The notes beneath the pieces were generated by a model, which was given only the letters and a program-made list of their open reading frames with translations, was not told the DNA's origin and made no database searches. Source: Gammaproteobacteria bacterium UBA2679 (GTDB lineage: Bacteria > Pseudomonadota > Gammaproteobacteria > Pseudomonadales > Oleiphilaceae). Taken from it: 64,000 nucleotides of DNA. The DNA is taken from the NCBI GenBank assembly GCA_002354735.1, contig DEMD01000015.1, positions 271,304 through 335,303 of the forward strand. Reading direction: 5' to 3'. Position numbers and translations under genes: made by a program. This document shows, one piece after another, positions 35,719 to 44,040 of the stretch (the stretch's first letter is position 1; each line of letters starts with the position of its first letter).

Positions 35719-37251
35719 TCATGTTGCCTGAATGGAAATATCGATCAGCAGGGCTACAGCACCTGCGAAAATTGAGAACGATGAAAACAGCATGGCTTTT
35801 GAGGACACCTTGTTGAGTCTTGCATCGAAGCTCACTGTAGATTTATTAAGCGTGGTCTTCTGCCGGGTCCAGCTCTGCTGGTCAAGATGGAACATCGAGT
35901 AGATTTTCATGGCCGAACCGACAATCTGGTTGTAATAGAGCATCAGCGGATAAACCGGATCGACGCTGTGTCCGGTGAACACGAACAGCAGTGCAACAAT
36001 GGTGCGAGATATCGCAACCCAGAGCAGGTACACGAGCAGGAACTGTATCGAATACATGAGTCCCGCTGTCACGCTCACACTCAGCCCCAGTAGGCAGGTC
36101 CACATCGACAGGCGCTGATCGTAGAGCACGTAAGTGGTGAACAGGCCAAGGCGTCTCAGACCCAAGGCACGCGTTGCGCGAAAATTCTGCCGCAATGAAT
36201 TGCCATACCAGCGGTACATCAACTGACGTGATGCTTCGAAGAAACTGTCGCTCGGCGGGTGTTCTATCGTGAGCGTCAGACTATCGGGTACATAAAATGT
36301 GTCCCAGCCCTGGCTCATGAGACTGAACCATGAGGACTTGTCGTCACCTGTCAGGAACTGAAAGCGGCCCAGTCGCCAATGTTCCAGGAAGTCAGCTTCC
36401 ACATCTCGGATGAAGTCCGGGTGAGTGAGTACTGCCGCCCTGAAGAACGAGAGACGGCCGGTCATGGTCAGCACACGATGCGAGAGAGCCATGCTGCACA
36501 TGTTGATATGACGCTGTGCGAAGCGCATCGAGTGCCACTGCTTCATGATCCTGCTGCCCTCGACCTCGCAGAATTCATTGGTGGTGAGGCCACCTACATT
36601 CGGTAAGAGTGAAAAGCAGCTGACAGCTCTGATGATGCTGTCGTGTTCCAGGCGGGTATCACCATCCACCACACCAACCACAGCGTCAGCTGCCGGCATG
36701 CAACGTGACAGGGCTCTGAAAGCGTGGGCCAGGCCATCGCGTTTGCCAGTGCCACGCGCCCGAACGATCTTCAATGTCAGGTGATCATTGTCAGCTGCTA
36801 TAGATCGAAAGATATCGATGATTAGTCGCTCATCGCCGCGTTCCACGATAGAGGCAATGATGGTGATTGGCCGTGGAATGTTCGCGCACTCCATGAACAC
36901 CGACCGATAGACATCATGGGTGGTGTGAACAGGAATCCGAAAGCTGGTCACCACCATGTAGAACTCAGAGGGCAGCGCATCATCGCCAAGTGCATCTGTT
37001 CGACTGCGAAAGCGCGGGAACGTGATGTGCAGGAATGCCAGGGCCCTTACATAGTGGGTGATGGCATTGCCATAACGCCAGACGCCGATAGCGCCAAGCA
37101 CAAAGATGAACTTGCCTGAATTCGAGTCGACGTAGGCCGGGTCGACCGCAGCGGCAAGCAGAAAAAGCGTGGCAAAGAGGCAGCCCCAGCCGAACAGCTG
37201 GACTGCCAGTGCACGCAATGTGGACGAGGCGCGGGGCGCGTTAGTAGCCAT
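35719..37251 (-). CDS. alg8: Alg8 mannuronan synthase (GT2)
   Basis: A 510-residue membrane glycosyltransferase. Two N-terminal membrane helices come before a GT2 domain with Asp196 and Asp198 (VVDGDTR), the acid pair Asp303/Asp304 (FLTGDDKSSW) and the product-site RQLMYRWYGNS. Several C-terminal helices form the channel. It polymerises GDP-mannuronate and threads the chain through the inner membrane. Slightly longer than Pseudomonas Alg8 (494). 35 nt after algD. Confidence 0.95.
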   Translation of the reverse strand: MATNAPRASSTLRALAVQLFGWGCLFATLFLLAAAVDPAYVDSNSGKFIFVLGAIGVWRYGNAITHYVRALAFLHITFPRFRSRTDALGDDALPSEFYMVVTSFRIPVHTTHDVYRSVFMECANIPRPITIIASIVERGDERLIIDIFRSIAADNDHLTLKIVRARGTGKRDGLAHAFRALSRCMPAADAVVGVVDGDTRLEHDSIIRAVSCFSLLPNVGGLTTNEFCEVEGSRIMKQWHSMRFAQRHINMCSMALSHRVLTMTGRLSFFRAAVLTHPDFIRDVEADFLEHWRLGRFQFLTGDDKSSWFSLMSQGWDTFYVPDSLTLTIEHPPSDSFFEASRQLMYRWYGNSLRQNFRATRALGLRRLGLFTTYVLYDQRLSMWTCLLGLSVSVTAGLMYSIQFLLVYLLWVAISRTIVALLFVFTGHSVDPVYPLMLYYNQIVGSAMKIYSMFHLDQQSWTRQKTTLNKSTVSFDARLNKVSSKAMLFSSFSIFAGAVALLIDISIQAT

Positions 37252-37286
37252 GTTACAGCCAGTCGGATCAGCGAGCTATTCAGCGC

Positions 37287-38597
37287 CTACCAACATATCC
37301 CAAGCTTCTGGCTGCAGCTGACCTTGGTCATGAAGCCGACGAGATCTATGATCTGCTTACTGACATCGACAGAATCTGCGATAGCCCGGAACTCTTCGCT
37401 GGCATTGCCCAGGACAATCACGTCCGATCCGTCAACAACTTCCTCGATGCTTTTCATGAGCATGTTCGAAACGTGCGGTATCCGCGTCTCGATATACTCC
37501 TTGTTGGCGCCATGGACTCGCGCATAGTCGACGTTCTTGTCGTAGATCTTGATGTCGTAGCCTTTGCCGAAGAGCATTTCAACCAGCTCTACTACGGGGC
37601 TTTCCCGCAGATCGTCGGTGCCCGCCTTGAAGCTGATCCCGAGTACGCCGATGCGTCGCTTGCCTGTGCCTTCGATGATGTTGAACCCGGAACTGATGTG
37701 CGAGCTGTTGCTCGGCAGCAGAGATTCCAGCAGCGGCAGCTTAAGGTCCTTATTGCGTCCCAGATAGGTGAGGGCGCGCACGTCCTTCGGCAGACAGGAG
37801 CCACCAAACGCGAAGCCTGGACGCATGTAGTAGGGCGAGATATTCAGTTTCTTGTCCTGACAGACCACTGTCATGACTTCTCGGCCGTCAACGCCGAGTT
37901 TCTTGGCCACACTGCCGATTTCGTTGGCGAAGGCAACCTTGGTGGCGTGCCAGGCGTTGCAGGTGTACTTGATCATTTCGGCAACAGGAATGGTTTTCCT
38001 GATGATGGGCGTGTCGAGGAAATCGTAAATGCTTTCCAGCACATCGCCGGAGCGCTGATCGAATTCGCCCAGAACCGTAATCTCGGGCTGGTAGAAATCT
38101 TCGATAGCCGTGCTTTCGCGGAGAAACTCCGGGTTCATTGCCAGCCCGAAGTCGACACCTGCTTTCTTGCCCGAACAGAGTTCAAGTAATGGCAATACGA
38201 GGTCCAGGACAGTGCCGGGCAGCACAGTGCTGCGAATCACAACGAGATGGTAGTGCTCCTTCTCAGCAAGAACTTCCCCGATTTGCCGACATACGGCTTC
38301 GAGGTAATGCGTCGCGAGACTACCATTCGCATTGCTGGGGGTGCCGACACATACGAAGCTTACGGAGGTTTCCAGCACGGCATTCCGGACGTCTGTAGAG
38401 GCTCTCAGGCGTCCATTGGTCACGCCTTCGGCTATCAGTTCACCCAGGCCGTGCTCCACTATGGGTGATCGCCCACTGTTGACAAGATCTATCTTGAGCT
38501 GACTGACGTCCACGCCGATGATTCGATGGCCGCTGTGTGCGAGACAGGCGCTGCACACTGCACCGACGTAACCCAAACCGAAAATACTGATATCCAT
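37287..38597 (-). CDS. algD: GDP-mannose 6-dehydrogenase
   Basis: A 436-residue enzyme that makes GDP-mannuronate, the committed step. It begins MDISIFGLGYVGAVCSACLA (Rossmann), has NPEFLRESTAI, EMIKYTCNAWHA and the catalytic Cys268 in FAFGGSCLPKD, the same number as in P. aeruginosa AlgD, and ends KLGICW like it. A purine-rich AAGGGGAAG lies before the ATG. It is the first gene of the operon, behind a long leader. Confidence 0.97.
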   Translation of the reverse strand: MDISIFGLGYVGAVCSACLAHSGHRIIGVDVSQLKIDLVNSGRSPIVEHGLGELIAEGVTNGRLRASTDVRNAVLETSVSFVCVGTPSNANGSLATHYLEAVCRQIGEVLAEKEHYHLVVIRSTVLPGTVLDLVLPLLELCSGKKAGVDFGLAMNPEFLRESTAIEDFYQPEITVLGEFDQRSGDVLESIYDFLDTPIIRKTIPVAEMIKYTCNAWHATKVAFANEIGSVAKKLGVDGREVMTVVCQDKKLNISPYYMRPGFAFGGSCLPKDVRALTYLGRNKDLKLPLLESLLPSNSSHISSGFNIIEGTGKRRIGVLGISFKAGTDDLRESPVVELVEMLFGKGYDIKIYDKNVDYARVHGANKEYIETRIPHVSNMLMKSIEEVVDGSDVIVLGNASEEFRAIADSVDVSKQIIDLVGFMTKVSCSQKLGICW

Positions 38598-38621
38598 ATT
38601 CTTCCCCTTCGACTATTTGCG

Positions 38622-38649
38622 CGGCAGCAATCTCAAGATGTTGCTGCCG
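38622..38649 (-). promoter_or_regulatory. Hairpin in the algD leader
   Basis: Perfect 9-bp arms, CGGCAGCAA (38622-38630) and TTGCTGCCG (38641-38649), with a 10-nt loop. It ends about 25 nt before the algD ATG, close to the ribosome-binding site, so it could affect translation or mRNA stability. No T-run follows, which argues against a terminator. Confidence 0.5.
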
Positions 38650-38769
38650 AGGTCAAGGCACTACTGACAAAGTGCGATGCATCCTCGCTGGCAGCATTTT
38701 TTTTATCCTGTCTTGCGCAGGTTGCCGACTGCCAGAGGGCCCACACTAGGAAAGCCTCGTTAACAATAT

Positions 38770-38825
38770 GTTACAAATGACAAAATATCGACCGCTTTTG
38801 TAATTTTTATAAGGTTTTTTGTAAC
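38770..38825. promoter_or_regulatory. TTTGTAA half-site cluster, candidate operator
   Basis: GTTACAAA at 38770-38777, TTTGTAA at 38797-38803 and TTTGTAAC at 38818-38825. The two same-facing copies are 21 bp apart, two helical turns. The outer pair forms a perfect 8-bp inverted repeat. They lie just downstream of a TATAAT on the minus strand, where a repressor would sit. The protein is unknown. Confidence 0.4.
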
Positions 38826-38841
38826 AAAGACAGTTTTAGCA

Positions 38842-38847
38842 ATTATA
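38842..38847 (-). promoter_or_regulatory. Candidate -10 box for algD transcript
   Basis: A consensus TATAAT on the minus strand, about 245 nt upstream of algD. No good TTGACA stands 16-18 bp further upstream, so it would need an activator or be a chance match. Confidence 0.3.
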
Positions 38848-39036
38848 GGGCCAGGTGTGGCTAAGCTTTTGGAAAATTGAGGTTAAACAAGGTTTTCGGG
38901 GCGGCTAAACTAGGCCAAATGGCTGGTTTGGGACGGTTTTCTGCACTGTTGCTGTGCCGGGCGCCGACCTTGCACCATTTCGGTTTTCAGGGGATGGCAG
39001 GTATTACATTGGTAGAAAGCGCTTCGAGCCAGGCAT

Positions 39037-39062
39037 AAAAAAAGCGCCCCGTGGGGGCGCTT
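39037..39062 (-). terminator. Rho-independent terminator of the glycerol ABC operon
   Basis: Perfect 9-bp stem (AAGCGCCCC at 39042-39050, GGGGCGCTT at 39054-39062), a 3-nt loop and seven T on the minus strand, about 50 nt after the glpV stop. Confidence 0.93.
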
Positions 39063-39111
39063 GTGTGTTCAGGGAAAGGGACCAGGCTGAGACTAGTCCC
39101 TGAAGTGACGG

Positions 39112-40863
39112 CTATTCAGACCAGCTTTTCACCAGCTCGTCATAGTTGACGGTAATCGGCTTAGGCTTCTCGTTGCTCAGCTTCTGTTTCGGAGCACCGT
39201 CCTGCTTCAACCAATGATCGGCGCTCTTTTCCTCATTCAGCTTTGGACCGAGCTCACCCTGGATACCAGCACGCTCGAGACGTGACAGTACTTTTTCCTG
39301 GGCTTCACACAGTGAATCCATGGCTGCCTGCGGGGTTTTGGCACCGGAGGACGCATCACCGATGTTCTGCCACCACAGCTGAGCCAGCTTTGGATAGTCA
39401 GGGACGTTGGTGCCGGTAGGCGTCCACTGTACACGGGCAGGCGATCGATAGAACTCAACCAGACCGCCTAGCTTCGGCGCACGTTCTGTGAAGCTTTCAT
39501 CCTGTATGGTCGACTCCCGCACGAAGGTCAGACCGACATGCGATTTTTTCACATCCACCGTTTTCGAAGTGACGAACTGGGCGTAAAGCCAGGCCGCCTT
39601 GGCTCGCTCGATCGGTGTGGACTTCATCAGCGTCCATGAGCCGGCATCCTGATAGCCAAGCTTCATGCCTTCTTCCCAATAGGCGCCGCGAGGCGAGGGC
39701 GCCATACGCCACTTGGGCGAGCCGTCCTCGTTCACTACCGGGATGCCGTCCTTGACCATGTCAGCCGTGAACGCGGTATACCAGAAAATCTGCTGGGCAA
39801 CGTTGCCTTGCGCGGGCACAGGACCGGCTTCGCCGAACACCATGCCAGCCGCTTCAGGCGGTGCGTATTTGTTCAGCCAGTCGATGTACTTGGCGATGGA
39901 GTAGACCGCGGCCGGCGAGTTGGTCGCACCGCCTCTGGCCATACAGGACCCCGTGGGCTGGCTCTTGTCATTAACGCGGATGCCCCACTCGTCGACGGGC
40001 AGGCCGTTAGGCAGACCCTTGTCGCCGGCACCGGCCATTGATAGCCAGGCATCGGTGAAACGCCAGCCAAGCGATGGATCCTTCTTGCCGTAGTCCATGT
40101 GTCCGTAGACTTTCTGGCCGTCGATCTCGCGGCCGGTAAAGAATTCGGCGATGTCTTCATAGGCAGACCAATTGACCGGAACACCGAGTTCATAGCCATA
40201 CTTCTTCTTGAAGTCAGCCTTGTTCTTCTCGTCGTTGAACCAGTCATACCTGAACCAGTACAGGTTGGCGAACTGCTGGGTGGGCAGCTGATAAATCTTG
40301 TCATCCGGTGCCGTGGTGAACGAGATGCCAACGAAATCCTCGATATCCAGCGTGGGCGAGGTGACATCCTTGCCTTCACCTTTCATCCAGTCGGTGAGGT
40401 TACGTACCTGCTGATAACGCCAGTGCGTCCCAATCAGGTCTGAATCATTGACGTAGGCATCGTAGATATTTTCGCCGGATTGCATCTGGGTCTGCAGTTT
40501 TTCGACGACGTCTCCTTCACCGATCAGGTCATGAGTCACCTTGATCCCGGTGATTTTGGTGAACGCATCGGCGAGAACTTTCGATTCATATTCGTGCGTG
40601 GCAATGGTTTCTGAAACGACTTTGATGTCCATACCCTTGAAAGGTTTGGCGGCTTCGATGAACCACTGCATCTCTTTCTTCTGCTCTTCCTTGCTCAAAG
40701 AAGAAAGTTCACCAATCTCCTTGTTGAGGAAATTCTCGGCAGCCTTCATGTCTGCGATCGATGGCGTCGAGATCGCCATGCAGATGGCAGCCGGCAGCAG
40801 TGCACGCCTCAGCATGTACTTTGCCGGACTCGCTTTCGATTGTTTCTCATGTACTTCTATCAT
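39112..40863 (-). CDS. glpV: Glycerol ABC transporter substrate-binding protein
   Basis: A 583-residue periplasmic binding protein. The ATG at 40863 has GAGG about 10 nt upstream and begins MIEVHEKQ; the signal peptide ends near SIADM (about 38). The extracellular solute-binding fold shows as VSETIATHEYESKVLADAFTKITGIKV, YDAYVNDSDLIG and GDKGLPNGLPVDEWGI. Its size and its place after two permeases and a DUF2160 protein match GlpV of the rhizobial glycerol transporter. It captures glycerol, or a related polyol, for import. Last gene of the operon, followed by a terminator. Confidence 0.87.
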   Translation of the reverse strand: MIEVHEKQSKASPAKYMLRRALLPAAICMAISTPSIADMKAAENFLNKEIGELSSLSKEEQKKEMQWFIEAAKPFKGMDIKVVSETIATHEYESKVLADAFTKITGIKVTHDLIGEGDVVEKLQTQMQSGENIYDAYVNDSDLIGTHWRYQQVRNLTDWMKGEGKDVTSPTLDIEDFVGISFTTAPDDKIYQLPTQQFANLYWFRYDWFNDEKNKADFKKKYGYELGVPVNWSAYEDIAEFFTGREIDGQKVYGHMDYGKKDPSLGWRFTDAWLSMAGAGDKGLPNGLPVDEWGIRVNDKSQPTGSCMARGGATNSPAAVYSIAKYIDWLNKYAPPEAAGMVFGEAGPVPAQGNVAQQIFWYTAFTADMVKDGIPVVNEDGSPKWRMAPSPRGAYWEEGMKLGYQDAGSWTLMKSTPIERAKAAWLYAQFVTSKTVDVKKSHVGLTFVRESTIQDESFTERAPKLGGLVEFYRSPARVQWTPTGTNVPDYPKLAQLWWQNIGDASSGAKTPQAAMDSLCEAQEKVLSRLERAGIQGELGPKLNEEKSADHWLKQDGAPKQKLSNEKPKPITVNYDELVKSWSE

Positions 40864-40931
40864 TGTTGTTATTCCTCTGACTTCCTCAGGAACGGAATGC
40901 CTGTGACATTCCAGGTTTGACTCTTTCAGTT

Positions 40932-41228
40932 CTACACAAAAACAAAGATCAGCACGGCAACGATGCCAGAAAGTCCGGTCGCCCACCAGAGATCAGCTGT
41001 AGTAGTTGCCAACCAGGCAAGATGCACGAATGCGCTCGCCAGTAGGGAGAGGAACAGCCGGTCCCCTCGGGTAGTTTCGAATCGCAGTATGCCGACTCGT
41101 GGATTGCCGCCAGGGCTGAAGTATTCCCATACGCTCATGGCAATGATGAGCAGGAGAATAACACCGAAAAATGTGGCTGTGGGTTGCGTCCACGCCATCC
41201 AGGAGAGGTCAAACGCGTCCAAGAGCAA
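40932..41228 (-). CDS. glpU: Small membrane protein of glycerol transporter (DUF2160)
   Basis: A 98-residue protein with three hydrophobic segments (about 17-33, 58-74 and 80-98) and the motif WEYFSPGGNPRVGILRFETTRGDRLF in two parts, typical of DUF2160/GlpU. It always accompanies this transporter type; its role is not established. The start lies 20 nt inside glpQ. Confidence 0.87.
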   Translation of the reverse strand: MLLDAFDLSWMAWTQPTATFFGVILLLIIAMSVWEYFSPGGNPRVGILRFETTRGDRLFLSLLASAFVHLAWLATTTADLWWATGLSGIVAVLIFVFV

Positions 41229-42075
41229 ACCCCTTCGCTATGTAGTTGCGAACAAAATAAATGACAAGCGCGCCCGGAATGATGGTCAGGGCGCCGGCGG
41301 CTGCCAGCACACCCCAATCCAGTCCGGATGCACTCACGGTGCGGGTCATGACAGCTGCAATTGGCTTGGCCTCGGTAACGGTGAGGGTGCGGGCCAGCAA
41401 CAGTTCAACCCAGGAGAACATGAAACAGAAGAAGGCCGCCACGCCGATACCGGAGCCGATCAGCGGCGTGAAGATCTTCACAAAGAAGCGCGGAAACGAA
41501 TAGCCATCGATGTAGGCGGTCTCGTCGATTTCCTTCGGTATGCCGGACATGAAGCCTTCCAGAATCCAGACCGCCAGGGGCACGTTGAACAGACAGTGTG
41601 CCAGTGCGACGGCGATGTGCGTATCAATCAGTCCAAAGGCTGAGTACAGCTGGAAGAACGGCAGCGCGAATACGGCGGGCGGTGCCATGCGATTGGTCAG
41701 CAGCCAGAAGAACAGGTGTTTGTCGCCCATGAAGTGATAGCGCGAGAACGCATAGGCGGCAGGCAATGCGACGGCGAGGGAAATGATCGTGTTGATCGTC
41801 ACGTAGATGATCGAATTGACGTATCCCATGTACCACGCCGGATCGGTCAGGATCGTGGCGTAGTTGTCAAAGGTCAGATCGCGCGGAAACAGGGTGAACT
41901 CGTTCAGGATCTCCGTGTTCGTCTTCAGGCTCATGTTCAGCAGCCAGTAGATCGGCAGCATCAGGAAGAGCAGATAGAGCGTCATCACGACGACGCTGGT
42001 CTTTACCTTGAACCTGCGCCGGGTATTGCTGCCCTGCGCCGTCAGATCCTCTGGTATCGCTGTCGCGTCCGTCAT
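41209..42075 (-). CDS. glpQ: Glycerol ABC transporter permease (MalG-like)
   Basis: A 288-residue inner-membrane permease with six hydrophobic segments. The EAA loop, which contacts the ATPase, is at about 195-215 (EIDETAYIDGYSFPRFFVKIFTPL). The N-terminal part VVMTLYLLFLMLPIYWLLNMSLK is typical of the MalG class. It starts 1 nt after the glpP stop. This GlpQ is a permease, unrelated to the phosphodiesterase of that name in E. coli. Confidence 0.9.
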   Translation of the reverse strand: MTDATAIPEDLTAQGSNTRRRFKVKTSVVVMTLYLLFLMLPIYWLLNMSLKTNTEILNEFTLFPRDLTFDNYATILTDPAWYMGYVNSIIYVTINTIISLAVALPAAYAFSRYHFMGDKHLFFWLLTNRMAPPAVFALPFFQLYSAFGLIDTHIAVALAHCLFNVPLAVWILEGFMSGIPKEIDETAYIDGYSFPRFFVKIFTPLIGSGIGVAAFFCFMFSWVELLLARTLTVTEAKPIAAVMTRTVSASGLDWGVLAAAGALTIIPGALVIYFVRNYIAKGFALGRV

Positions 42076-42076
42076 C

Positions 42077-42970
42077 CTACATCCCCTTCCGGTCGAGGTT
42101 CGTCATCACCGTGTAGAACACCCAGGAAATCAGCAGGATGACGAGGAAATACATGATCGAGAAGGCCGCCGCCGGGCCAAGGTCGAACTGGCCGAGCGCC
42201 ATCTTCACAAGGTCGATGGACAGCAGCGTCGTGGCGTTGCCGGGGCCACCGCCCGTCACGACGAAGGGTTCGGTATAGATCATGAAGCTGTCCATGAAAC
42301 GCAGCAGGATCGCGATCATCAGCACGCCCATCATCTTGGGAAGCTCGATGAAGCGAAAGACCTTCCAGCGGCTCGCCTGATCGATCTTGGCTGCCTGGTA
42401 ATAGGCGTCGGGGATCGATTTCAGCCCCGCATAGGCCAGCAACGCCACCAGCGAGGTCCAGTGCCAGACATCCATGACCACGATGGTGATCCAGGCGTCG
42501 AGTGCATTGGTGGCGTAGTTGTAGTCGATGCCGAGACTCGCAAGCGAGTATCCAAGCAACCCGATATCCGCTCGGCCGAACACCTGCCAGATGGTGCCCA
42601 CCACGTTCCAGGGAATGAGCAGGGGCAGGGCCATGAGCACCAGGCAGATTGGCACCCCGATGCCCTTCTTGGGCATGCACAGCGCAATCATGATGCCCAG
42701 CGGCACTTCAATGGCGAGAATGAGAAAGGAGAACCCCAGGTTGCGCATCAGCGCGTTATGGAAGCGCTCCGACTGCAGCACATCACTGAACCATTCGGTG
42801 CCTGCCCAGAAGAACTGGTTGCCACCAAAGGTGTCCTGCACAGAGTAATTGACTACGGTCATCAGCGGAATCACGGCGCTGAGGGCGACGAGAATGACGA
42901 CCGGAATGACGAGAAACCAGGCTCTGTTGTTATAGGTTTGTTGCATCTTAGCTGCCCTGAGACCTGACAA
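42077..42970 (-). CDS. glpP: Glycerol ABC transporter permease (MalF-like)
   Basis: A 297-residue permease with six hydrophobic segments and an EAA loop near 190-215 (DAYYQAAKIDQASRWKVFRFIELP). It is the partner of glpQ; together they form the membrane channel. The start lies 23 nt inside the end of glpT. Confidence 0.9.
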   Translation of the reverse strand: MSGLRAAKMQQTYNNRAWFLVIPVVILVALSAVIPLMTVVNYSVQDTFGGNQFFWAGTEWFSDVLQSERFHNALMRNLGFSFLILAIEVPLGIMIALCMPKKGIGVPICLVLMALPLLIPWNVVGTIWQVFGRADIGLLGYSLASLGIDYNYATNALDAWITIVVMDVWHWTSLVALLAYAGLKSIPDAYYQAAKIDQASRWKVFRFIELPKMMGVLMIAILLRFMDSFMIYTEPFVVTGGGPGNATTLLSIDLVKMALGQFDLGPAAAFSIMYFLVILLISWVFYTVMTNLDRKGM

Positions 42971-44036
42971 TGTGATTGTTCAGATAGACGCCGACTTTAT
43001 CCGGGTTGAACAGGAAGTCGGCATCAGCTGGTAAGGACTGATCCTCCGGAACGAGGCTGTTGATAATGGCGCCACTCTCATCGCCCTGAAGCGTGCCCCT
43101 CACGATCCGGAAGCGACCGATATCCTCGACCTCCCTGATCTGTACTGGCAGGCCCTGACCGCGCTCGACGACCCGAATGTATTCGGGTCGAATACCGAGC
43201 TCGACCTTGCCGCTTAGCGCCGGATATTGCTGCGCAAGTATCGTTTCGTGCTGGCCGAGCCTCGCGCGATTGCCTTCGATAGTCGTTGGCAGGATGTTCA
43301 TGCCTGGCGAGCCGATGAAATAGCCGACAAAGGTGTGAGCGGGTTTTTCGAAGAGTTCTTCAGGCGTCCCTATCTGTACCACTTCGCCCTCGTACATCAC
43401 GACCACCTTGTTGGCAAAGGTCAGCGCCTCGGTCTGGTCATGAGTCACATAAATCATGGTGTGGCCGAACTGGCTGTGCAGCTCACGCAGCTTGCTTCTG
43501 AGCTGCCATTTCAGATGAGGGTCGATTACGGTGAGCGGTTCATCGAACAGGATGGCATTGACATCGTAGCGCACCAGGCCGCGGCCCAGTGAGATCTTCT
43601 GTTTGTCATCCGCTGTAAGATTGCGGGCTTTTCGATCCGCCTTGCCCTGCAGTTCCAGTATGTCGAGCATCTTGTGGACGCGCGCGGCGATTTCGTTTTT
43701 AGCGAGGCCCCGGTTCACCAGTGGAAAGGCGAGATTTTCGCGCACCGTCATCGTGTCGTAGATGACCGGAAACTGAAAGACCTGCGCAATGTCACGTTGC
43801 TCCGGTGGGAGCCTGGTTACGTCCCGGTCATTAAACAGGATCTGGCCGCGCGAGGGCACCAGAAGACCGGAGATAATGTTGAGCAGCGTTGTCTTGCCAC
43901 AGCCGGAGGGGCCAAGGAGGGCATAGGCGCCACCGTCCTCCCACACGTGGTCGATCGACTTGAGTGCAAAGTCCTCCGGACCCTTAGGATCAGGATGATA
44001 ACTATGAGCAAGATTATTGAGCGTAATGCTGGCCAT
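42948..44036 (-). CDS. glpT: Glycerol ABC transporter ATPase with degenerate signature
   Basis: A 362-residue MalK-type ATPase. The ATG at 44036, 4 nt after the glpS stop, is chosen over a longer frame. Walker A is at 42-50 (GPSGCGKTT), the Walker B acid pair at 165-166 and the switch His at 199 (YVTHD). The ABC signature, normally LSGGQ, reads LTADDKQ (140-146). The C-terminal OB-like domain is present. With GlpS it forms a mixed dimer. This name follows the rhizobial operon; it is not the E. coli glycerol-3-phosphate antiporter. Confidence 0.9.
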   Translation of the reverse strand: MASITLNNLAHSYHPDPKGPEDFALKSIDHVWEDGGAYALLGPSGCGKTTLLNIISGLLVPSRGQILFNDRDVTRLPPEQRDIAQVFQFPVIYDTMTVRENLAFPLVNRGLAKNEIAARVHKMLDILELQGKADRKARNLTADDKQKISLGRGLVRYDVNAILFDEPLTVIDPHLKWQLRSKLRELHSQFGHTMIYVTHDQTEALTFANKVVVMYEGEVVQIGTPEELFEKPAHTFVGYFIGSPGMNILPTTIEGNRARLGQHETILAQQYPALSGKVELGIRPEYIRVVERGQGLPVQIREVEDIGRFRIVRGTLQGDESGAIINSLVPEDQSLPADADFLFNPDKVGVYLNNHIVRSQGS

Positions 44037-44040
44037 TGGC

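Larger units (their letters stand above)
38598..39036. other. Leader and control region of the alginate operon
   Basis: About 440 bases between the algD start and the terminator of the glycerol operon, with no gene. It is more AT-rich than its surroundings near 38755-38850. On the minus strand it holds a perfect TATAAT (38842-38847), a group of TTTGTAA half-sites (38770-38825) and a hairpin just before algD (38622-38649). I could not find a GAACTT-type AlgU -35 on the minus strand. 38880-39030 has runs of GGTTTT-like sequence but nothing I can assign. Confidence 0.6.

Noticed and set aside
42008..42967. 319-residue plus-strand frame opposite glpP
   Set aside because: His/Gln/Arg-rich composition typical of an antisense shadow; glpP is clearly the gene.
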